DNA of 64,000 nt from Platycnemis pennipes (Eukaryota; Arthropoda; Insecta; Odonata; Platycnemididae), in NCBI GenBank assembly GCA_933228895.1, contig OW121858.1, positions 29,597,859 through 29,661,858 on the forward strand. Reading direction: 5' to 3'. Below the pieces are notes generated by a model, which worked only from the letters and a program-made list of their open reading frames with translations, was not told where the DNA came from and ran no database searches. A program made the translations under genes and the position numbers. How positions within the stretch are numbered: position 1 is the stretch's first letter; each line of letters begins with the position of its first letter. Below, one piece after another: positions 56,366-64,000 of the stretch.

Positions 56366-57322
56366 ATGGGGAATTTGCATGAAATTTGTTTCTCGAAGAT
56401 AAACGATGTCCTTGATGCGAAATTTTCTCACCATTTTAAATATATAAGGCAAATTTTTCTATGCCCACCACAAAGATTATTAAATGAATTTAATATGTTC
56501 CCGGAATTCGACGAAAGTCACGTGACCTGAAACGCCTTCTGACGTCACTGCTCGGTATAGGTTCCATATTGCTACGGAGATAGACATTTATTTTTAAAAT
56601 AAAACGAAGTGAATATATTGTTTTGAGGTTTTTAGCCGTTTCTCGAACGAAACGATGACTGAAAAAAGACTTTAAAAATCACATTCCGACAATTCTACTT
56701 TCGTTGACTCCCTTTTGGAGGCGTTCTTCTTAAAATAGAAAACCAGCGATTGCATAGACGTAGTAGAAATTCTTGGGCACTAAACAGGCATTATATAATT
56801 AATGGAAGATTTGCCCGTTACAATCCATACTACGTAAATAAAAAATCGAAATTCAATCGTTTATTGCATTAAACAAATGAGATAAATACATACGTTATCG
56901 CCAAGTATTCATTTAACAACTTACCTCCACGCATGACAACAGATAAACAACGCCCTTAGTGATACCGTGCCGTGACGTCATGCGATGACGTCGTGTTGAG
57001 GAAGCGACAGATTTAAATTGTCTTCTTCCTCGTACAGTTAGGGACATGAATAGCTGTAAAAATGTTATGTAATATGTGCAATTATCATCATCATCGTAGG
57101 TCAACAATATCCTAGGATTAGTTTGACGCAGCCCTCCACTCGCTTCTTCTGTCGGCTATCAACATCTTCATCTTCATCATAAGCTGTCGAATAGTTACAA
57201 TTTTCAAAGATTAATATCTTTTAACGCGACTTAACTCTTCAGCAAAATTTTCCCCAAGCACATTTTAGACAATAAACTTCACATTCAAAGAATTATAAAA
57301 AATAGTGCATGTTTCCCATTTA
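56366..57322 (+). mobile_element. Family C MITE, copy 3 (interrupted)
   Basis: Ends GGGGAATTTGCATGAAATTT and GTGCATGTTTCCCATT are imperfect inverted repeats. Has GTCACGTGAC at 56517-56526, TGACGTCA at 56540-56547 and 56973-56980. Between ATGACGTCGTG and AAGCTGTCG it holds an extra ~180 bases (56996-57174) that the other copies lack. Confidence 0.9.
56996..57174. repeat. 179-bp duplicated LINE junction, copy inside the MITE
   Basis: Matches 57777-57955 over 179 bases with one mismatch seen (TCGCTTC/TCGATTC). The matched stretch crosses the joint between a plus-strand subfamily B LINE end (TTCCTCGTACAGTTAGGGAC) and a minus-strand RTE end (CTTCTGTCGGCTATC). Confidence 0.95.
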
Positions 57323-57468
57323 CACTCGATAAATATGCAAGTATAAAACATACTTGAGACTTTTAGATTTATTTCTTTGGAAAATATTACACGGTATCAG
57401 CAGGGTTAAGAAAACCAGTTAGTGATGTGATGGACATGCTGTCAAACAGAAATATTAATTAACTTAAG
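57323..57468. other. Unassigned spacer
   Basis: Nothing recognised. Confidence 0.35.
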
Positions 57469-57586
57469 CTTACCTTAACGTTTAATTAAACAACAATCAA
57501 TATATATCATATGTGAACAATCTTAAGATTTGGTTGAAGACGCATCTACCCGCTCAACACTCACATCGACTGACTTCTTCATATTC
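57469..57586 (-). repeat. 118-bp duplicated segment, copy 1
   Basis: CTTACCTTAACGTTTAATTA to GACTTCTTCATATTC is repeated at 58396-58511, differing by a 2-base deletion and one substitution. It includes the edge of an RTE-type minus-strand fragment. Confidence 0.9.
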
Positions 57587-57729
57587 CAAGATATTTTTTT
57601 TCCCTCTCATCCATCACCAGAACTTTCTCGATTTTTATAATCTCAGAAAGGCTTACCTTTTTATATTATTATTGTTCAATTGTCCTTCAAAGATTTTCTT
57701 CATCAGGCCATCAAGTCTGTACGTTTAAC
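57587..57729 (-). mobile_element. RTE-type LINE fragment, diverged
   Basis: TTCTTCATCAGGCCATC is the RTE HDGLMKT-like block on the minus strand; the remainder is decayed. Confidence 0.5.
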
Positions 57730-57875
57730 ATAATATGGTAGACTGAACTTTAATCATGAAATTGGAGAGAAATTGATTGAGGAAGCGACAGATTTAAATT
57801 GTCTTCTTCCTCGTACAGTTAGGGACATGAATAGCTGTAAAAATGTTATGTAATATGTGCAATTATCATCATCAT
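57730..57875 (+). mobile_element. CR1/L2-like LINE subfamily B, ORF2 end
   Basis: Plus-strand codons read YYGRLN-like, then RTVRDMN after CTTCTTCCTCGTACAG, matching TYYGRLDH and FFPRTIRDM of the 52.2-kb copy. It stops at the joint with a minus-strand RTE end near 57876. Confidence 0.7.
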
Positions 57876-58132
57876 CGTAGGTCAACAATATCCTAGGATT
57901 AGTTTGACGCAGCCCTCCACTCGATTCTTCTGTCGGCTATCAACATCTTCATCTTGACGTAAATATTCTCTTTTACATCCTTCACAACCTGTTCTATGTA
58001 ACTCATACGAGGCCTGCCTTTTCCAATCTTCCCGTTCACCCTTCCCTCTTGAGACGAATGTCTTCATCAGGCCATCGTGTCTTAAGATGTGGCCGATCAA
58101 ATTGTCCCTTCTTCTTTTTAGAGTATTCAGCA
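57876..58132 (-). mobile_element. RTE-type LINE 3' end
   Basis: Minus-strand frame (57882-58181) reads LLNTLKRRRDNLIGHILRHD, GLMKTFVSRGKGEREDWKRQ, ASYELHRTGCEGCKREYL, then RQKNRVEGCVK. These are the C-terminal residues of an RTE-type ORF2 with frame changes. It stands tail to tail with the subfamily B fragment on its left. Confidence 0.85.
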
Positions 58133-58182
58133 GAGGGATGACTAATTGAAGAGGTATGAAAAATTTGTAATTCGGGTACATC
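58133..58182 (+). repeat. 33-bp duplicated block with linker
   Basis: 58133-58165 is identical to 56081-56113; 17 unmatched bases lead to the 211-bp copy. Confidence 0.9.
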
Positions 58183-58393
58183 GGGTGAGATCAATTTTCA
58201 TTTATCCCTTTTACGGAAGGGTTTTTTTTCGTACCCTGACCCCCTTGCTTCGAGTCAAAAGCCCGCCAGCCATTAATGCAATGGTCATTCTTCTCTGACC
58301 CTTTCTTGATTGACTCCTGAGCTGCCAGGCAATCGTTGTACCCCTAGGGCGGAGGGTGGGGAAGGTCCATAAGGGTTTTAATCATTCCCTTTT
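58183..58393 (+). repeat. 211-bp duplicated segment, copy 2
   Basis: Near-identical to 54266-54476 (three differences seen). It lies between blocks copied from 56.1 kb and 57.5 kb. Confidence 0.95.
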
Positions 58394-59275
58394 AACTTAC
58401 CTTAACGTTTAATTAAACAACAATCAATATATATCATATGTGAACAATCTTAAGATTTGGTTGAAGACATCTACGCGCTCAACACTCACATCGACTGACT
58501 TCTTCATATTCATCTCTTTGCTTTTTCCCACTCTTCTTAAGACTTCTTCGTTTGTCACTCGGTCGATCCATTTAATCTTCAAATCATTCTTCTGCAATAG
58601 CACCACATTTCAAATGCTTCCACCCTTTTCTTCTCCGCCGCTGTCTTCGTAGTACATGCCTCACTACAATTAAAGAAACATGCTTCGGAATTATGTTCTA
58701 ATGAAATGTTTCCTCACTTCCGCGCTTGTATTTCCGGCTGTAAGTAGAATCTTTTATTGTTGAAATGCCCTTTTCGCTTGGGCAATTCCACTGGCAATTT
58801 CTCATTTACTTCATCCATCGCTGGTCACTCGGCTTCCCAGGTAACAACAGAACTTTTCGGTCTCGGTCGATCCATTTAATATTCAAATCATTCTCCTGGA
58901 ATAGCACAACATTTCGAATGCTTCCAGCCTGGACTTCTCTAACGCTGTTATCGTCCAACATGCTTCGTTGCCATATGAATAGAATGCTCCAGACGTATTA
59001 GTTCTAATGAAATGTTTCCTCACTTCCACGCTTGTATCAGCAGCTGTAAGCAAATTCTACTTCTGCTAGAATGCCCTTTTCGCTTGCGCAATTCTACTGG
59101 CAATTTCTCATTTACTTCATCCATCGCTGGTTACTCGGTCACCCAGGTAACAACAGTACTCTTCCACCTCCTCGTTTTTTTTGTTTTCCTAGTTTAACAT
59201 TGGTCCTGGCTTACTTTCTCCTACTGCATACCAATACCTTAGTTTTATTTTTATCAATCTTCATATAATACATAC
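58394..59275 (-). mobile_element. RTE-type LINE, ORF2 C-terminal half
   Basis: Starts with the 118-bp duplicated block (58396-58511). The minus strand then follows RTE ORF2 order from right to left: KIDKNKTKVLVCSRRK (59211-59270), a region of EINxRI-type codons, EAFEMWC-like codons near 58610 and 58915, and KIKWIDRVTNEEVLRRVGK near 58560. A block at 58860-58930 repeats 58560-58625, and 59000-59160 repeats 58700-58850, so the copy has internal duplications. No intact reading frame. Confidence 0.85.
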
Positions 59276-59408
59276 TCCACAAATAAATATACCGAGAATA
59301 GGATAAGGAAAACGGATAGGTAACACATGATAGGTCAAACATGGGTGATAGGTTGTGAAGTATGATTGGAGATATATCACAACAGAGATATTTTTTACTC
59401 ACCCTGGA
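59276..59408. other. Unassigned spacer
   Basis: Nothing recognised beyond the end of the RTE-type fragment. Confidence 0.35.
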
Positions 59409-59951
59409 ATGGGGGCGTTTACTCGGAACTTAAAATCACTATTCTGTAAGAGAAATCGTTACATGATAACGAAAAATGAATTGTAGTGGAATAATTAATC
59501 TTCTAATTCCAGAGCCATTCACTTCAACAAATCAAAAATAAAAATTTAAGCAAAAGGTGACGACTACCAAAAAAGCTGCTTTGAGGCTTACTACGTCATC
59601 CACCTCCCGTCCTTGACTGCTTTTAGGGGAAGGGAAGGGAGTGGAGGGGGGTTTTCGGAAGGTCTGCTCGCACAGATCCAGTCTTAACAACCGCTCCCAT
59701 TGGCAAAATCCCCTGTATTGTCCCCCCATTGCGACAAGGCGAAGTAGTTTCGCGGGCTCATTTGTGATTGGACAAAGTCGATATACGTCAGAGGTTGCAC
59801 CACGCCCACTTTTCCGAAAGGGTTAAAAAAACATCAGTTCTTCGCCGCTTAATAACTCGAGACTAATAGGCGTAAAAAAACTGAAAAATACCTGTCTATT
59901 CATTTCACAAACTATCAGATTCGGTAAAAAAAATATGGCAAACGACTCCAT
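59409..59951 (+). mobile_element. Family I TIR element, copy 4
   Basis: ATGGGGGCGTTTACTCGG and GGCAAACGACTCCAT are inverted ends 543 bp apart. Interior order equals copy 3, including GTGATTGGACAAAGTCG and GGTTGCACCACGCCCAC. Non-coding. Confidence 0.9.
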
Positions 59952-60719
59952 TTTATAATAATTTTCTTTGCTTGCGTATGTTAACGAACCTTAAAGACTA
60001 ATCATTGGCTTGAAATAATGACTCATTCAATTTTCATGCTAAAAAGTGTATTATGACACATAAATACACATCCCCTACTTGCAAATTGCAAGCCCTCTTC
60101 AGTAGCTTTCTCATAAAGAGACGTTTCGAATGATTGCACCCATAGCTTCTCCGCTATTGTGGTCTAAATGTGCTTCCTTGATTCCTGACACACATTCCCA
60201 GACAAGATGGACATTCTCCTGAGCTACAGGGAGCAAAGTAGCGGCTATGGGACTCAATAATTCATTTGCAATCTCAAGGACAACACCCCAATCCCTTCAG
60301 CCGCCTGAGACTTGGGTAGGCCGCGCTTGAAGAGATACAGCGGAGCATCTTTAAGGAACAGAATGTAAGGGGGGAGGATAGGGGCGTGTGGTTCGCAAGG
60401 AAATAATAGGAAGATATGCCGTATGAAGGGGCTATCAAGCAGGAAGCGTTTAGCCATAAAAGGATATCAATTTCCACCCTCCAGCTCAGGCGAGGGGGAT
60501 GGGATTTTTTTTTTACGGCTCGCGTAAATTTTTCATACTTCCACCACCTCCGATAAAACGAGAGAGGAGTTTCTCATACTCCCCCCAAGTAAGACTCGTT
60601 TTTTTTTTCATTTAACCCCCTTCCCCACCACATCAATATCTGTTATCCGCAGCCCTGACGTCTTTTGTTTATCCTGCTTGGAGTAGAAGATACTTATACC
60701 TATACATATGTATATATAC
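59952..60719. other. Unassigned spacer
   Basis: 60115-60175 (ACGTTTCGAATGATTGCACC, CTTCTCCGCTATTGTGGTC) resembles the EAFEMWC-side block of the RTE-type element on the minus strand, too decayed to be sure. Nothing else recognised. Confidence 0.35.
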
Positions 60720-61130
60720 ACAAATCACCATTCATACACAACGCTTTAGGCGCAAATACACAATTATAAATTCAAACAGAAGGTGAAAGAAAGAGAGTGT
60801 ACATATAATAAACAGTGAACACAACGGTGGTGTGGAGATGGAATTATGGTCGAAAACACATGGAAAAAATTTCGTCCTGACCGGGAATCAAACCACGGAC
60901 CTTCCGTTTGCCGGGCGACTGCATAGACCACCATGCTACCAAGGTCATAGGCGCAAATACACACATATAAATTCAAACAGAAGGTGAAAGAATGAGACAG
61001 TGAAAATACATTTACAGACAGTGAACTTACATATGTCTACACCACTGTTGTGTTCACTGTTTTATGTATGTTCACTGTCTCTTTCTTTCACCTTCTGTTT
61101 GAGGTTATATTTGTGTGTATATATATATGT
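60720..61130 (-). mobile_element. tRNA-derived SINE cluster
   Basis: The minus strand at 60880-60955 reads GACCTTGGTAGCATGGTGG (box A-like), then GTGGTTTGATTCCCGG (box B-like), the split promoter of tRNA-derived SINEs. The chance frame 60764-60976 gives GSMVVYAVARQTEGPWFDSR. A 40-base block (GCGCAAATACACA, ATAAATTCAAACAGAAGGTG) flanks it at 60750 and 60952, and its tail recurs inverted at 61040-61110. Confidence 0.85.
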
Positions 61131-61500
61131 GTGTAGTCGAAAGCTCCGGTTTTTTATTCGTGTTTGAGTGTCCTTTTTTGTGATTTCTATATATGTTATA
61201 TCGTCGCAACTTGTGACTATTATGTATATAATAATTATATATATAGTTTTATAGCTATATATATTGTTATGTATATATTTACACACACACATATATATAT
61301 TATAAATCCCGGTATCATTTTGGCTACCGTTGATAGGCGAGTTGCACTTAATCCGACGTCCTTTTGCAATCTGGCGCCCGTATATCGGACGCCGGATTAC
61401 AAACTTCATTAAAGCACTGGCATACATATACTGGAATATATATATATGCACATGCAAACATGAAAATTCGCCAACAACCGTATTCACACATACTAAGGAT
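61131..61500. repeat. TA-rich microsatellite stretch
   Basis: (TA)n and (CA)n/(TG)n tracts at 61105-61130, 61190-61300 and 61430-61450. Several frames run through it, none meaningful. Confidence 0.7.
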
Positions 61501-61675
61501 AGTAATAGAAAAAGGATTAGTACACATAATAAACGAACGCACACAATGATGGGGAAGGTGGAAAGAAGAAAGATTTCAACTGAAAAAAATTCGCCTTAGC
61601 CGGGAATCGAACCATGGACCTTCCGCTTTACGGGCGACTGTGCAGAACCACTACCACTGAGAATATACTTCGTCT
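61501..61675 (-). mobile_element. tRNA-derived SINE, second copy
   Basis: The minus strand reads TTCTCAGTGGTAGTGG (box A-like), then CAGTCGCCCGTAAAGCGGAA, then GGTTCGATTCCCGG, a perfect GGTTCGANNCC box B. The acceptor arms do not pair, and the anticodon stem is imperfect, so this is a SINE head and not a tRNA gene. The body resembles the 60.8-kb copy (GTTTATTATGTG tail). Confidence 0.85.
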
Positions 61676-62414
61676 TGGCGGTGTTTTTTTTACAGTTGAA
61701 TGGCTTCTTTCAATCTTCCCCACCACTGGGGGAGAAAAAATTGAGGATCGAATTCCGTCTCCGGATGGCAAGAAGGGGATTTCATAAAAAAGGGAAAGAA
61801 ACAGGTGGTCCGAAATCCACCCCCAAAAATATTTTCGTATTTCGGAATACGTATCGCTTGATTATCCTTGACGGTTCGCTGGGATCCCTCAGGGTACAGT
61901 ACGTACATAAAACGATATTACCCTAGTAGATCAGTGGAATACGTTAAATTTTGCAGCTGCAGAATAGGAAAACTGGACACTAATTACATATTTATGGACG
62001 ATGAAATATGAACAAAATTTAACAATTATTTCGCGACAAACTATCCCATATTATTTTTTTAAAGTAACAGCAGTTAATTGAAATTTGTTATTTCAATTTA
62101 AACTCTAGGGCGCATAATTTCTTCTCCGACAGTAGATACGCAACATAAAAATATGGGCATGAAAAAAATAAGTTTGTTGTTTAATATCTACCTGACGTGG
62201 ATGCAGTTTATAGTGAGTGTTGACCATACTATTAACAAAAGAAACATCTGCATTTTCTGCACCAAATAACCTTTTTTGAACTGATTTTTATAAATAATAC
62301 TAAGCTAATTGTACCTCTTATATCATCTGACAATCTAATAAATAGTTTTGGCCCTATATAAGTTGTTGTAGTTCTTAGGTTGTATACATACTTTGTTTTG
62401 TGGTTCTTCCTTTA
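61676..62414. other. Unassigned spacer
   Basis: Nothing recognised. Confidence 0.35.
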
Positions 62415-62600
62415 GGTTTATTACCACTTCAGAGGTAAGAACAATATCAATACTTTGTAAACGTGACGTAAAGAGTGTAGCTGTAAATCCACAACTACCA
62501 CTATCCACTAACTATCCACAATTACCACTGCAGGGGTAGAATGATATCAATACTATGTAAACGTGACGTAAATGGTGCAGCTGTAAATCCGCAAAAACGG
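62415..62600 (+). repeat. ~105-bp tandem duplication
   Basis: ATATCAATACT(T/A)TGTAAACG and TGACGTAAA-(G/T)G-G(T/C)AGCTGTAAATCC recur about 105 bases apart. Two units. Confidence 0.85.
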
Positions 62601-63240
62601 GTAAGAACGGTTCAAATTTCTATATTTTGTTTCAATCAGTCTCAATGTTGTTTTATGGAGAATCAGTAACGGGTTGGGAGAATTTTTATAGGAATTTTTT
62701 TATATTTCTTTTCAAAATTATCGTAACGACTCTACAACACTAATTCCGTTACCAATGAGGCACTACAAAAATCTCAGACACTGTTCCTTTCTCACACGTA
62801 ATGAAAATGCCTTGATGAAACCCTATAAGTAGTCAGAAACCCTGGAAGTAGCCCGGGGTAATAATTAAAACGTTCAAATCATGAACGCGTAAAAAGACGA
62901 GAGACCCTGGGATCCAGGGTTCTCGTTGTCCGGTGGCGTTTATTTTAATTTTTTCGGGGGAAACCATTTTAATTTGGCGTTTAGTACCATTAAGGGGTTT
63001 ATGAAAGTGGGGGATATATCCTCTTCCTCTTAATTAAAAACAGATTCATTTTTGTGTGGAAATTTTGAATTAAATACAGAGTCATATATATAAATGTTTC
63101 TTAGACTTTGCAAAGTGAATATTATCTCGAGTCAGTTTCATCTTTGATTGAAGAATAAAAATGTTCTTAAAGTTCTTTGTGCATTATAAGGCAAATGAAT
63201 CATCATCGGCGCCAGTATATTAATCTTAATTGTAGATGTG
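62601..63240. other. Unassigned spacer
   Basis: Nothing recognised. Confidence 0.35.
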
Positions 63241-63618
63241 CGAATGCTACCAGCGATTACTCGAATATCTCGAATCCTAGAAAGTATTCGATATCGATAT
63301 ATCGAATAATTATGCCAATTCAGCGTTTACACGAAGCAGTCGATTGCTATGACAGCCGCGAGATGCGCGAGATATTGGAATCTCCAATGGGATAACGATA
63401 ATTGCTAATAGCTCGAACCTGGATCGATAGTGGTCGATTTATAAGTAAAATATCGACCTGAACTCGAATCGCAGTTGCTGTTTACACGTGCGAGTAGGAC
63501 TAAACAGTTGACTGGCATAGAATCCAACTGCTTCGTGTAAACGCATCCTCAAATAATTCGATATTCGAGATATCGAATAATTAGGCTGAACGAATTCGAT
63601 ATCTCTAAAGGTTATCTA
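63241..63618. repeat. TCGATAT/ATTCGAG repeat, interrupted
   Basis: Short palindromic units (ATTCGATATCGATATATCGA, ATTCGATATTCGAGATATCG) lie on both sides of a TIR element. CGAATAATTA occurs on each side. Confidence 0.7.
63323..63544 (+). mobile_element. 222-bp TIR element (MITE-like)
   Basis: Perfect 17-bp inverted ends, GCGTTTACACGAAGCAG at 63323-63339 and its complement at 63528-63544. An internal TGTTTACACGTGCGAG at about 63479 echoes the end. No coding. No clear target duplication. Confidence 0.8.
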
Positions 63619-64000
63619 TGCTAATTACCCTCTGTTTGGCCTGTTGATGAACTACATTGCATAAATTGAACGCTGGACAGGACATGTATTAACCCTTTCT
63701 GCACGCCTATTGAGGAATATTGAAGTTAATTTATTCAACACCATAGTTGGTCGTAAAATTATTGTTATATGTTTGACGTTTTACGATTATAATTATTTTT
63801 TTTACAAATTTGGTACAACTGGGGTACAAATGGGTTACAGCGGGTATACATGTAGTTGTGGGTGCTTATGGTGGCTCACAGGGTGTTACCTAGATATAAA
63901 TGTAATAATAAATGTAATTCATAACCTTGTAATTCAAATGCTATATGTATATTCAATTAGAACCTAGGGGTATGTCCCCTAATTACTAAACACGAAATAA
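63619..64000 (+). other. Spacer with a decayed LINE tail
   Basis: GTGCTTATGGTGGCTCACAG, then GGTGTTACCTAGATATAAAT at 63860-63905 resembles the CR1/L2-like 3' block and tail. The rest is unassigned. Confidence 0.45.

Noticed and set aside
60880..61666. tRNA genes on the minus strand
   Set aside because: Box A and B motifs are present, but acceptor and anticodon stems do not pair; both are heads of SINEs.

Overview
This window looks like intergenic, heterochromatin-like DNA from a repeat-rich arthropod genome, most probably an insect. It is AT-rich. I found no host protein-coding gene and no functional tRNA or rRNA gene. The open reading frames are short, overlap on both strands, and are nearly all chance frames or frames running through repeats. 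The only recognisable proteins are broken pieces of non-LTR reverse transcriptases: a CR1/L2-like family ending in a (GATGTA)n tail, and an RTE-type endonuclease-reverse transcriptase. These elements plus tRNA-derived SINEs point to an animal, but I cannot name the species.

The left third (1-25 kb) is built from tandem arrays broken by retroelements: a 138-bp array (545-1090), a ~280-bp hairpin satellite (2150-5530) split by two CR1-like copies, a ~255-bp satellite (10.9-13.5 kb) split by an RTE fragment, a 33-bp CGAATATTCG minisatellite (14.2 kb), and a ~195-bp satellite (15.5-18.5 kb) split by a CR1-like copy. Around them lie family A elements (1-257 and 7.0-9.0 kb), the first CRE-bearing MITE (9.8 kb), a G-quadruplex-prone stretch (18.65-19.2 kb) and several two-copy tandem duplications (20.7, 22.6 and 23.7 kb).

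The middle third (24-46 kb) holds CGATAT-type and ATCGAT-rich minisatellites, a 15-16 bp array in a two-level repeat (28 kb), a 176-bp array whose leftmost units are almost identical (29.2-30.6 kb), an inverted pair of RTE fragments (30.7-31.4 kb), and two copies of a TTAA-flanked element (31.4 and 39.2 kb). It also holds a ~170-bp satellite (32.6-34.3 kb), a foldback/Penelope-like region with two hammerhead-ribozyme-like motifs (37.5-38.9 kb), a TIR element built on nested TTGTACAA palindromes (34.8-35.6 kb), and an array of pogo/Tigger-end-like hairpins (45.0-45.6 kb).

The right third (46-64 kb) holds four copies of a ~550-bp TIR element (family I), further family A, C and CR1-like copies, and the best-preserved reverse transcriptase fragment (54.7-55.8 kb). 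A mosaic of near-identical local duplications follows at 54.3-58.5 kb. A tRNA-derived SINE cluster (60.7-61.7 kb) and a small TIR element inside a TCGATAT repeat (63.3 kb) close the window.

No genes act together here. What can be read is the history of insertion, tandem amplification and rearrangement, plus regulatory-type motifs carried by the mobile elements (CRE, E-box, CTCF-like, YY1-like). All family boundaries, periods and identities were judged by eye.
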